Below are positions 9,856 to 17,695 of a stretch of 64,000 bases of DNA, piece after piece. Source of the stretch: DATARH01 sp963773625 (GTDB lineage Bacteria > Pseudomonadota > Alphaproteobacteria > ATCC43930 > CGMCC-115725); assembly GCA_963773625.1 (NCBI GenBank), contig CAVZCJ010000016.1, positions 62,001 through 126,000 of the forward strand. Direction: 5' to 3'. The notes under the pieces are model-generated. The model saw nothing but the letters and a program-made list of their open reading frames with translations, was not told where the DNA came from and ran no database searches. A program made the position numbers and the translations under genes. Each line of letters opens with the position of its first letter. The first letter of the stretch is position 1.

Positions 9856-10371
9856 GTGCGGCTGCGACGCAACACTCACCGGGATGCCGCGGCCCGCGCC
9901 TATGTCGGCGTGGTCGAACAGGCGCGGCGGCCCGGGTTTTTTACCGATTACGGCGTGCCCGATACGCTTGACGGGCGGTTCGAACTGGTGTGCCTGCACG
10001 CGTTCTTCTATCTGCACCGCTTGAAGGGCGAAGCCACCGCAGGCGCGGTGAGGCAGGAGTTTTTTGACACGATGTTCGCCGATTTCGACCGTTCGCTGAG
10101 GGAGATCGGCACTGGCGACTTGTCCGTCGGCCGCCAGGTAACGCGCATGGCCGAGGCGTTTTACGGGCGAATCCATGCCTACGAGGATGGGCTTGCCGGC
10201 GACGACTCGGTGCTGGCGGCGGCGTTGTCGCGCAATCTCTATGGGACCGCGCCGCCCGATCCCACGCGCCTCGGCCGGATGGTCGCGTATACGCGGCGCG
10301 AGGTCGCCCGCCTGGTCGGTGAGCCGGCGGCGGCGCTGATCGCCGGCGCGATCGAGTTCGGTCCGCCGTGA
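9856..10371 (+). CDS. Ubiquinol-cytochrome c chaperone family protein
   Basis: A homologue of mitochondrial CBP3/UQCC1, which helps assemble the cytochrome bc1 complex. The signature region is FFTDYGVPDTLDGRFELVCLHAFFYLHRLKG, followed by DRSLREIGTGDLSVGRQV. The start is GTG 9856 (VRLRRNTHRDAAARAY), preceded by TTGAGGGA; a GTG at 9775 is also in frame but adds sequence unlike the family. Length is 171 residues. Its stop overlaps the GTG of the following DUF177 gene, so the two are likely co-translated. Divergent from bamE. Confidence 0.9.
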   Translation: MRLRRNTHRDAAARAYVGVVEQARRPGFFTDYGVPDTLDGRFELVCLHAFFYLHRLKGEATAGAVRQEFFDTMFADFDRSLREIGTGDLSVGRQVTRMAEAFYGRIHAYEDGLAGDDSVLAAALSRNLYGTAPPDPTRLGRMVAYTRREVARLVGEPAAALIAGAIEFGPP

Positions 10372-10880
10372 GCGACCTCGTCCCCGAATTTTCCCGTCCG
10401 GTGCCGCTGACGCAAATCGGCTCGCGACCGCTCCGCCAGAAGATCGCCGCCAATGAGGCGGAGCGGGCGGCGCTTGCCAAGCGTTTCTCGCTGGTGGCGC
10501 TGGACAGCCTCGACGCCGCGGTCGAGCTGGCCCATGAAAGCGGCGGAACCATTTTGCTGACCGCCGCATTTTCCGCCGAGTTCGCGCAGGAATGCGTGGT
10601 TTCGCTCGAACCCGTCACCGGCAGCGTCAGCGCCAGTTTCGCGCTGCGCTACGGTCCGCCCGAAGCCGAGCCGGAGAATGAGAGCGACGATGAACCGGCG
10701 TTCGAGCCGCTGACCGGCGACACCATCGATATCGGCGAGGCGGTAGCGCAGGAGTTCTCCCTGTCGCTGCCGCCGTTCCCGCGCGCGCCGGGCGTGATCG
10801 CCGAGGAGGGCCCGCCCGAGCCGCTGTCCGACAGTCCGTTCGCGGCGCTGGACAAAGCCGGCACGAAGGCGACTGATTAG
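10368..10880 (+). CDS. YceD/DUF177 family protein
   Basis: A 170-residue acidic protein of the YceD family, whose members usually precede rpmF and are linked to 23S rRNA/ribosome accumulation. Visible family features are the early SRPVPLTQIG, the ALDSLDAAVEL strand, FSAEFAQECVVSLEPVTGSV and the late GDTIDIGEAVAQEFSLSLPPFPRAPG. The usual CxxC cysteines are reduced to a single cysteine. The GTG at 10368 overlaps the previous stop. In most relatives rpmF-plsX follows; here the next gene is convergent and unrelated, so synteny breaks at this point. Confidence 0.85.
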   Translation: MSDLVPEFSRPVPLTQIGSRPLRQKIAANEAERAALAKRFSLVALDSLDAAVELAHESGGTILLTAAFSAEFAQECVVSLEPVTGSVSASFALRYGPPEAEPENESDDEPAFEPLTGDTIDIGEAVAQEFSLSLPPFPRAPGVIAEEGPPEPLSDSPFAALDKAGTKATD

Positions 10881-10923
10881 CCAGTATGCACGGAGGTCAC
10901 GGCCGGCATGCCAGCGATTGCGG

Positions 10924-11388
10924 TTATTGAATGAGTTTACGCCACATGGTGACGACGTTCGTTAGCGCGTCGAGAAAGTCCCATCTTGACCCATCATCTG
11001 CCCGGATCACGATTTGTCCGCCCCAGCGCGCTTGTCCCCAATAGAACTGGCCCCAAACAGTTGGTTCGAACCCGACTTGATCAGCCGAAGTTACACGTCG
11101 GGACTTGCGATCCAGCTCGAGATGTTTGAACCCGTCGTCGACGTCGCGAACTAGCGCGAAGTCTGGACACTCACGCTCGGCCAATAATTCCCGAAATGCG
11201 GAGGGCGTTGAGGCCCCAAAAACCCTTGCAGGTTCGCTACCTCGATAGTGGCGCCACATTCGTTCCGCTAGCACGTTGGCGTGATGCGCGGCGGTCTTCG
11301 CCAAGTACTCGTCTGTTGGCGATTTTCTGAAATCTTCAAAAGCTCGGTCGACGAATTGTGCGAAAAACTGTGCTGGTGTCGCGACCAC
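10924..11388 (-). CDS. Hypothetical protein downstream of hemB
   Basis: A 154-residue protein with no domain I recognise. It is soluble and mixed helical, with a tryptophan/tyrosine-rich segment (VWGQFYWGQARWGGQ) in the C-terminal third. It starts at GTG 11388, 4 bp beyond the hemB stop, with GGCGGGG inside the hemB end as ribosome-binding site, so it is probably co-transcribed with hemB. Base composition and codon use look less GC-rich than the neighbours, which hints at later acquisition. The DNA at 11055-11075 resembles a tRNA T-arm but no tRNA is complete. Confidence 0.6.
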   Translation of the reverse strand: MVATPAQFFAQFVDRAFEDFRKSPTDEYLAKTAAHHANVLAERMWRHYRGSEPARVFGASTPSAFRELLAERECPDFALVRDVDDGFKHLELDRKSRRVTSADQVGFEPTVWGQFYWGQARWGGQIVIRADDGSRWDFLDALTNVVTMWRKLIQ

Positions 11389-11392
11389 GGGC

Positions 11393-12406
11393 TTACCCCG
11401 CCTTGAGGCGCTTCGCGGCCTCGACCGCGAAATAGGTCAGCACCCCGTCGGCGCCGGCGCGCTTGAAGCAAAGCAGCGATTCCATCATCGCTCTCTCGCC
11501 GTCCAGCCAGCCACGCTCGGCGGCGGCGCGGATCATCGAATACTCGCCCGACACCTGATAGGCGAAGGTCGGCATACGGAATGCGTCCTTCACCGCCCGC
11601 ACCACATCGAGATAGGGCAGGCCGGGCTTGACCATGACCATGTCCGCGCCCTCGGCGATGTCGAGCGCGACCTCGCGCAGCGCCTCATCCCCGTTCGCCG
11701 GGTCCATCTGGTAGGTGCGCTTGTCGGCGCTGCCGAGCGACGACGCCGAGCCGATCGCATCGCGGAACGGCGCGAAGAAGCACGAGGCGTATTTCGCCGC
11801 GTAGGACATGATCCGCACGCGCTCGAACCCGGCCTCGTCGAGCGCGCGGCGCACCGCCCCGACCCGCCCGTCCATCATGTCGCTGGGCGCGATGATGTCG
11901 CAGCCGGCCTCGGCCTGGACGATCGCCTGGCGCTGCAGAACGGCCACGGTCTCGTCGTTGGCGACATAGCCGTCGCGAATGACGCCGTCATGGCCGTGCG
12001 AGGTGAATGGATCGAGCGCCACGTCGCACAAAACGCCGATCTCTGGCACCGCCTTCTTTAGCGCCGACACCGCGCGGCAAATCAGATTGTCGGGGTTCAC
12101 CGCCTCGCTGCCGTCCGGGTCCTTGAGCGCCGGATCGACGGCGGGAAACACCGCGATCGTGGGAATGCCGAGCGCGGCGGCTTCGCCGGCGGCGTCGACC
12201 AGCGACGACAGCGAATGGCGGAACGCGCCGGGCATCGTGTCGACCGGCGCGCGCTTCGCCTCGTCATGGACGAAGACCGGCCAGATCAGGTCGGCGGCGG
12301 AGAGCGTGTTCTCGGCCACCAGCTTGCGCGACCACGCATCACGACGGTTGCGCCTGAGGCGCGAGGTCGGATAGGGCGGCAATGGCGGCAGAAAGGACTG
12401 GGTCAC
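11393..12406 (-). CDS. hemB: Delta-aminolevulinic acid dehydratase
   Basis: Joins two 5-aminolevulinates to porphobilinogen in haem synthesis. The 337-residue protein has the two Schiff-base lysines in SYAAKYAS (K205) and VMVKPGLPY (K260). The metal loop reads LCDVALDPFTSHGHDG, the aspartate-rich form typical of Mg-dependent proteobacterial enzymes rather than the cysteine zinc site. The ATG at 12406 gives a normal N-terminus (PPLPPYPTSRLRRNRRDAW). It is divergent from the CPPGQ-repeat gene across about 255 bp. Confidence 0.97.
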   Translation of the reverse strand: MTQSFLPPLPPYPTSRLRRNRRDAWSRKLVAENTLSAADLIWPVFVHDEAKRAPVDTMPGAFRHSLSSLVDAAGEAAALGIPTIAVFPAVDPALKDPDGSEAVNPDNLICRAVSALKKAVPEIGVLCDVALDPFTSHGHDGVIRDGYVANDETVAVLQRQAIVQAEAGCDIIAPSDMMDGRVGAVRRALDEAGFERVRIMSYAAKYASCFFAPFRDAIGSASSLGSADKRTYQMDPANGDEALREVALDIAEGADMVMVKPGLPYLDVVRAVKDAFRMPTFAYQVSGEYSMIRAAAERGWLDGERAMMESLLCFKRAGADGVLTYFAVEAAKRLKAG

Positions 12407-12662
12407 GATCGGGTTACCCCCACTCGGGCGCGGCTCACGTAAAAATAGGGTCGCGCGCGCGGCGAAACAACGCGCCGCCGTGACGCGTCCCGGCTCAGCC
12501 GTTCCCGGTCCCGGGAAAGGCGGCGGATGGCGGAAATTTTTTTGTGTTGCAGCATTTTACTTGCCGAGCGCACGTTGTCCGGTAGTGCCGTGTGAGCCGG
12601 TTCCCGTTGGCTGTCCAATACCGGGGGGGTGATCACTAAAACCGGTTCAGGGGAGGGAAGTT
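12407..12662. promoter_or_regulatory. Divergent intergenic region, hemB / CPPGQ-repeat gene
   Basis: About 256 bp separate two divergent genes, so it should hold both promoters. The sequence turns AT-rich at about 12535-12560 (a T7 run, then a TTGCAG-like stretch), the most promoter-like part for the plus-strand gene. A long GGGGGGGTGATCAC tract lies near 12625. I cannot assign exact -35/-10 boxes. Confidence 0.35.
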
Positions 12663-13145
12663 ATGGCTCGAAAAATTGCAGCACTTTGGTTTTTCATCGG
12701 CTTTTGTCTTTGTACGGCCGGCGGGGTGCTGACGGCGCAGCCGGCGGCGGCGCAAACGATTTGCCCACCCGGCCAGGTGTTCGTTCTGCTCGAAGGCCGC
12801 TGCGTCAACCAAGAACCGGCAGGGCATTGCCCGCCCGGTCAGGTATTCGATCCGCGCCTGAACCGGTGCGTCGGCGGCGGTCCGGAAGATCATTGTCCGC
12901 CCGGCCAGCATTTCGATTCGCGCGAGAACCGGTGCGTCGGCGGCGGTCCGCAAGATCATTGTCCGACCGGCCAGCATTTCGACTCGCGTGAGAACCGCTG
13001 CGTGGGCGCCGGCCCAATCGATCCTTGCCCGCCAGGTCAGGTATTCGATCCGCGCCTGAACCGGTGTGTCGGCGGAGCGCCGAACGATCACTGCCCGCCG
13101 GGTCAGCAATTCGATCAGCACCTGAACCGCTGCGTCGGGAGATAA
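12663..13145 (+). CDS. Secreted protein of tandem CPPGQ repeats
   Basis: A 160-residue exported protein. A signal peptide (about residues 1-31, ending AQPAAAQ) is followed by six tandem units of about 22 residues with the pattern CPPGQxFDxRxNRCVGGGP. Each unit has two cysteines 13 residues apart, so a string of small disulfide-closed loops is likely. The first unit diverges (VFVLLEGRCVNQEP) and the last is truncated. The pattern recalls short cysteine-paired extracellular repeats, but I cannot name a family. The ATG has a strong CAGGGGAGGGAAGTT leader. It stands alone, divergent from hemB and convergent with a GNAT gene. Function unknown. Confidence 0.8.
   Translation: MARKIAALWFFIGFCLCTAGGVLTAQPAAAQTICPPGQVFVLLEGRCVNQEPAGHCPPGQVFDPRLNRCVGGGPEDHCPPGQHFDSRENRCVGGGPQDHCPTGQHFDSRENRCVGAGPIDPCPPGQVFDPRLNRCVGGAPNDHCPPGQQFDQHLNRCVGR
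12762..13142 (+). repeat. Tandem 66-bp coding repeats
   Basis: Five units of about 66 bp plus a final partial unit encode the CPPGQ repeats. Units 2 and 5, and 3 and 4, are nearly identical at DNA level (for example GGCCAGCATTTCGA twice). This indicates recent duplication or gene conversion and a likely site of copy-number change. Confidence 0.75.
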
Positions 13146-13151
13146 TCGCGC

Positions 13152-13604
13152 TCAACCGGTGTAATCGTAGCGGATGAAGCCGTTGAACCTGGCGATGCGG
13201 TCGTAGAGCAGGCGCGCGGTGGCGTTGTCCTCCTTGGTCGTCCAATAGAGGCGCAGGCAATCGCGCTCGCGCGCGACCTGCGCGACCCGCTCGATCAGTG
13301 CGCGGCCGACGCCCGCGCCGCGCATGCCGGCGTCGACGAACAGATCCTGCAGATAGCAGACCGGCTTCGGCGACCAGGCGTGGTCATGGAACAAATAATG
13401 GGTGATGCCGACCAGCGGCGCCTGGGCATCGGCGAGGCGGGCGCCGAAGCCGTAAATCGATTTTGCATCCGCCAGCCGCCGCCAGGTGAGATCGTAGATC
13501 GCCTCCGGCAGGCTGGTTTCATAGAAATCGAGGTAGCCGCGCCACAGCTCGCCCCAGCGTTGCCGGTCCGTCTCGCGCAATTCGGTGACGACGATATCGC
13601 TCAT
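13152..13604 (-). CDS. GNAT family N-acetyltransferase
   Basis: A 150-residue acetyltransferase of unknown substrate. The acetyl-CoA motif is clear: YLQDLFVDAGMRGAGVGRALIERV, followed by YWTTKEDNATARLLYDRI. The ATG at 13604 has a strong GCGGGAGGCAAGAG leader; a longer in-frame start upstream lacks this support. It is divergent from the persulfide dioxygenase gene, with about 60 bp between, and convergent with the CPPGQ-repeat gene. Confidence 0.88.
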   Translation of the reverse strand: MSDIVVTELRETDRQRWGELWRGYLDFYETSLPEAIYDLTWRRLADAKSIYGFGARLADAQAPLVGITHYLFHDHAWSPKPVCYLQDLFVDAGMRGAGVGRALIERVAQVARERDCLRLYWTTKEDNATARLLYDRIARFNGFIRYDYTG

Positions 13605-13665
13605 CTCTTGCCTCCCGCGCCGGACTCGAAGCATATCGGATGAGGGCACAGTGCGGGGCAAGCCG

Positions 13666-14739
13666 ATGCTGATCTTTCGCCAGTTGTTCGACCCGCAATC
13701 ATCGACCTACACCTATCTGCTCGGCGACAGCGCCAGCCGCCAGGCGGTGTTGATCGACCCGGTCTTCGAGCAGGTGCGCCGCGACGCCGCGCTGATCGAC
13801 GAATTGGGTTTGAAGCTCCTGGCGACGCTCGAAACCCACGTCCATGCCGACCACGTCACCGGGGCGTGGCTGATGAAGCAGCGCACCGGCAGCAAGATCA
13901 TGGTGGCGAAGGCATCAGGGGCGGACGGCGCCGACCGCTATCTGGTGCAGGACGACGTCATCGCGTTTGGCGGACGCCGGCTTCTGGTTCGCGCGACCCC
14001 CGGACACACCAGCGGCTGCCTGACTTACGTGCTCGACGACAATTCGATGGCGTTCACCGGCGATTGCCTGCTGATTCGCGGCAGCGGCCGCACCGATTTT
14101 CAGGAGGGCGACCCGGCGGCGATGTATCGCTCGGTGCGCGAGCAGATTTTCGCGCTGCCCAACGACTGCCTGCTCTATCCGGCGCATGATTACCGCGGCC
14201 TCACGGTGACCAGCGTCGGCGAGGAGCGGCGCTACAACCCGCGGCTCGGCGGCGACATCGCGCTCGGCGATTTTGCCGGCTACATGAAGAATCTGCGGCT
14301 CGCCCACCCCAAGCTGCTCGACGTCGCGGTACCGGCCAATCTGCGCTGCGGCCGGCCGGAGAGCGAGGCGGGGCCAGCCACCGACCCGAGCTGGGCGCAT
14401 CTGCGCTATAGCTTCGCCGGCGTATGGGAGATCGACCCGCACGGGCTCGAGGAGCCCCATGGCCCGGTGCAGATCCTCGATGTGCGCGAGCCCGACGAGT
14501 TCACCGGGCCGCTCGGCCATATCGAGGGGGCGGTGCTGATCCCGCTCGGGGAGCTCGCCGCTCGGTGCGGGGAATTGGCGAAAGACCAGCCCGTGGTCGC
14601 GGTCTGCCGCGCCGGCAGCCGTTCGGCTCAGGCGACGATCATCTTGCAGCAGGCGGGATTTACCGAGGTCGCCAATCTCAACGGCGGCATGTTGCGCTGG
14701 CGCGCGGAGGGTTACCCGGTCGAAGGCGGCAGCGCGTAA
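13666..14739 (+). CDS. Persulfide dioxygenase-rhodanese fusion (MBL fold)
   Basis: An ETHE1-type metallo-beta-lactamase-fold protein (residues 1 to about 250) fused to a C-terminal rhodanese domain (about 265-357). Iron ligands are THVHADH (H58, H60, D62, H63), H114 in PGHTSGC, D133 in TGDCLL and H174 in YPAHDYRG. The rhodanese active-site loop is CRAGSRS with C314. Such fusions oxidise glutathione persulfide to sulfite and transfer sulfane sulfur, a role in sulfide detoxification. The start is ATG 13666; GTG 13651 is possible. Length is 357 residues. No sulfide:quinone reductase is adjacent. Confidence 0.88.
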   Translation: MLIFRQLFDPQSSTYTYLLGDSASRQAVLIDPVFEQVRRDAALIDELGLKLLATLETHVHADHVTGAWLMKQRTGSKIMVAKASGADGADRYLVQDDVIAFGGRRLLVRATPGHTSGCLTYVLDDNSMAFTGDCLLIRGSGRTDFQEGDPAAMYRSVREQIFALPNDCLLYPAHDYRGLTVTSVGEERRYNPRLGGDIALGDFAGYMKNLRLAHPKLLDVAVPANLRCGRPESEAGPATDPSWAHLRYSFAGVWEIDPHGLEEPHGPVQILDVREPDEFTGPLGHIEGAVLIPLGELAARCGELAKDQPVVAVCRAGSRSAQATIILQQAGFTEVANLNGGMLRWRAEGYPVEGGSA

Positions 14740-14754
14740 TCGACGCGCCGGAGC

Positions 14755-14919
14755 CTAGTTGAACGGGCCGTAACCCTGGACGCTGACGCCGATCCACATG
14801 ATCACGATCAGGCCGAGCATAAGGACCCAGAGCGCGGTGCGGGCGCGCGGCGGAACCGGGATCAGAATTGCCGCCAGCATCAGCGCACCGGTCACGAGAA
14901 ATAGGGTGGTGTCGCTCAT
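14755..14919 (-). CDS. Small two-helix membrane protein
   Basis: A 54-residue protein starting at ATG 14919 (MSDTTLFLVTGALML). It has two hydrophobic segments, about residues 5-21 and 28-45, separated by a proline/arginine turn (PVPPRART). It lies between the persulfide dioxygenase gene and rmuC, at the end of the minus-strand direction. The short length leaves the call tentative, but composition and start context are gene-like. No function known. Confidence 0.5.
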   Translation of the reverse strand: MSDTTLFLVTGALMLAAILIPVPPRARTALWVLMLGLIVIMWIGVSVQGYGPFN

Positions 14920-15019
14920 CGCGCGCCTGACAACCTTTGCGAGTATCGCGACTCTGCGCTCCAATGGTTAACAGCGGGTGAATTTCGCGCCTTAGCCTCT
15001 ACTTGCCCGACTGCAGACC

Positions 15020-16336
15020 TTATTCGCCCGGCTGGGCGCGCTCCCCCGGGACGAGGGCGATGATCTCGGCATCGCGGGAGCCGATTTCGGCTTCGCCGCG
15101 CGGCAAGCGGGTCTGCGTCTCCACCGGCTTCAGCTCGACGAGAGCGACCTGGGTGCCGTCGACATCGAGCTCGGTGAACTTGCGGGCCTGTGGCAGCACC
15201 CGGCTTTCCAGGCTGCCGACGAAGTTGTTGTAGTGCTTGACCGCGTTGTCGAGCCCGGCGCCGAGCCGCCCGACATGATCGCCCATCACCGCCAGCCGCT
15301 TGTAAAGTTCGCGGCCCAATTCGCCGACATGCCGCGCGTTCTCGGCGATCTTTTCCTGGCGCCAGCCGACCGCGATCGCCTTTGCCAGCGCGATCAGCGT
15401 CGTCGGTGTCACGATCAGCACCTTGTTCTCGATCGCGTTCTCGAACAGTTGCGGGTCGCGCTCGATCGCCGCCGCGTAGAAATTCTCGCCGGGGATGAAC
15501 ATCGCGACGAAGTCCGGGGTGCAGGGCAGAGCGTCCTGGTAGGCCTTGCTGGAAAGCAGCTTCATATGGGTGCGCAGCTGCCTCGCATGCAGCATGAGGT
15601 GCGCCTCGCGGGTGTCGTCGTCGGTGGCCTCGACCGCGTCGAGATAGGCGGCCATCGAGGTCTTGGCGTCGACCACGATGCGCCGCTCGCCGGGCAGGCG
15701 GATGATGACGTCGGGGCGCAACCGGCCGTCCTCACCGTCGATGGTCTGCTCGGGCAGGAAATCGACATAGGCCGACATGCCGGACAGCTCCATCACGTTA
15801 TGGAGCTGGTGCTCGCCCCAGCGGCCGCGGGTCTTCGGCGCGGCCTGCAGCGCGTTGACTAGCTTGCGGGTTTGCGCGCTGGCGTCGGCCTGCATCGAGA
15901 CGAGCGCCTTCATCTCCTCCGACAACCCGCCATAGGCCGCCGCACGCGCCTTTTCGATCTCGGCGAGGCCGGCTTTGTAATCGTCCAGGGTCTTGCCGAT
16001 CGGCGCGAGAAGCGCGGCAATGTCCTTCTGGCGCTGGTCGAGGGTCGCCGCCGCGCCCTTGTGGTGCTTGTCGAACACCTCGTTGGCGAGGCCGAGAAAG
16101 GATTCCTGGCTCTGCTGCAACGCATCGGCCGCGAGGTTTTTCATGGTCTGCTCGAAATCGCCGCGCAGTGTCGTTAGCGCGGCGATGCGCGCCTCATGCG
16201 CCTCACGCTCGGCGGCGGCCAACATCGCGGCGCGTTCGCGCTCGGCGGCCAGCTCGCGGCCGCGCAGCCACCACGCGGCGGCGGCCCCGGCGGCGAGACC
16301 CACGATCAGCATCAGCGAGGCGATGACGGCTTCCAT
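15020..16336 (-). CDS. rmuC: DNA recombination protein RmuC
   Basis: A RmuC-family protein, thought to limit inversions at short repeats. The 438-residue protein has an N-terminal membrane anchor (MEAVIASLMLIVGLAAGAAAAWWL), a long charged coiled coil (about residues 30-150) and the RmuC nuclease-like domain with KTRGRWGEHQLHNVMELSGM, RPDVIIRLPG and VVDAKTSMAAYL. The ATG at 16336 is preceded by CAGGGGAGTGG. It is divergent from the acyl-CoA dehydrogenase. A larger in-frame extension upstream is proline/arginine-rich and not family-like. Confidence 0.93.
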   Translation of the reverse strand: MEAVIASLMLIVGLAAGAAAAWWLRGRELAAERERAAMLAAAEREAHEARIAALTTLRGDFEQTMKNLAADALQQSQESFLGLANEVFDKHHKGAAATLDQRQKDIAALLAPIGKTLDDYKAGLAEIEKARAAAYGGLSEEMKALVSMQADASAQTRKLVNALQAAPKTRGRWGEHQLHNVMELSGMSAYVDFLPEQTIDGEDGRLRPDVIIRLPGERRIVVDAKTSMAAYLDAVEATDDDTREAHLMLHARQLRTHMKLLSSKAYQDALPCTPDFVAMFIPGENFYAAAIERDPQLFENAIENKVLIVTPTTLIALAKAIAVGWRQEKIAENARHVGELGRELYKRLAVMGDHVGRLGAGLDNAVKHYNNFVGSLESRVLPQARKFTELDVDGTQVALVELKPVETQTRLPRGEAEIGSRDAEIIALVPGERAQPGE

Positions 16337-16470
16337 GACCACTCCCCTGAACGCGACCAATGGTAGGGCCAAAACGCGAACGCATACAAGATACTGATAA
16401 TTTGTCCCGGAATCCCGCCAGCACCGGAATGTCGATTGGGGCCGGCCGAACGGTGCATTAAGCTCCCGCC

Positions 16471-17612
16471 ATGGACTTCTCCCTTTCCGATGAGCAGCAC
16501 GCTTTTCAGGAAACCGCGCGCGAATTCGCCCGGACCGAGTGGTTGCCGCAGGCGCCGGGCTGGGACAAGCGCGAGGAGTTTCCGGTGGCGGCGCTGCGCG
16601 CGGCGGCGGCACTCGGCTTTGCCGGCATCTACGTCAAGGAAGAGTTCGGCGGCAGCGGCCTCACCCGGCTTGACGCGACGCTGATCTTCGAGGAACTGGC
16701 GACGGCCTGCGCCTCGACCGCCGCCTATCTCTCGATCCACAACATGGCGGCATGGATGATCGACCGGTTCGGCGATCGGCGAGCAGCGGGCGCGCTTCCT
16801 GCCGAAGCTGATGTCGATGGAGCATTTCGCCAGCTATTGCCTGACCGAGCCGGGCAGCGGCTCGGACGCGGCGGCGCTGCAGACATCGGCCCGGCGCGAC
16901 GGCGACGACTACGTGCTCAACGGCTCGAAGGCTTTCATCTCGGGCGGCGGGTCGAGCGACATCTACGTCGCGATGGTGCGCACCGGCGACAAAGGACCGA
17001 AGGGTATCTCCTGTCTCGTCGTCGAGAAGGGTGCAAGAGGGCTCTCGTTCGGCAAACACGAGGAAAAGCTCGGCTGGCATTCGCAGCCGACCGCCGCCGT
17101 CATTTTCGAGGATTGCCGGGTGCCGGTCGCCAACCGCCTCGGCAAGGAGGGCGACGGGTTCTCCATCGCGATGATGGGGCTCGATGGCGGGCGGCTCAAT
17201 ATCGGCGCCTGCTCGCTCGGCGGCGCGCGGGCGTCGTTCGACGCGGCGCGCGCCTACATGCTGGAGCGGCGCCAGTTCGACCAGCGCCTCGCCGATTTCC
17301 AGGCGCTGCAGTTCAAGCTCGCCGACATGGCGACGGAGCTCGATGCGGCGCGGCTGCTACTGTGGCGCGCCGCATCGAGCCTCGACAAGCGGCGATCCGC
17401 AAGCGACGTTGCATTGCGCGATGGCCAAGCGCGTCGCCACCGATGCCGGGTTCAACGTTGTCAACGAGGCGCTGCAGCTCCACGGCGGCTATGGGTATCT
17501 GCGCGACTTCCCGATCGAGCGCTATCTGCGCGACCTGCGGGTCCACCAGATCCTCGAAGGCACCAACGAGATCATGCGGGTCATCATCGCCCGGCATCTG
17601 CTGCGGCAGTAG
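16471..17612 (+). CDS. Acyl-CoA dehydrogenase, two frameshifts
   Basis: A flavin acyl-CoA dehydrogenase of about 380 residues resembling short/branched-chain enzymes (isobutyryl-CoA type). Motifs are YCLTEPGSGSDAAALQT, FISGGGSSDIYVAM, RQFDQRLADFQALQFKLADM and the C-terminal HGGYGYLRDFPIERYLRD, with the catalytic glutamate in QILEGTNEIMR. Two single-base frameshifts interrupt it: near 16780 (before GEQRARFLPKLMSM) and near 17388 (before SGDPQATLHCAMAKR). Conserved sequence resumes each time. Open reading frames joining it to the downstream binding protein are artefacts of these shifts. Whether assembly error or a decayed gene cannot be decided from sequence. Confidence 0.85.
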
Positions 17613-17695
17613 GCCCCGCCTCTCGCGCTAGTCATTGCGCCGGCGCCGTGCCAGGATGGCGACAAGTCGCTAAAATATCAGCTTGGGGGGAGACG

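Noticed and set aside
11050..11080. tRNA T-arm-like sequence (GTTGG-TTCGAAC-CCGAC)
   Set aside because: No matching acceptor, D or anticodon arms upstream, and the bases encode part of the hypothetical protein.
12762..13142. Repeat array considered as CRISPR
   Set aside because: Units are contiguous, 66 bp and in frame, with no spacers; they are protein-coding repeats.
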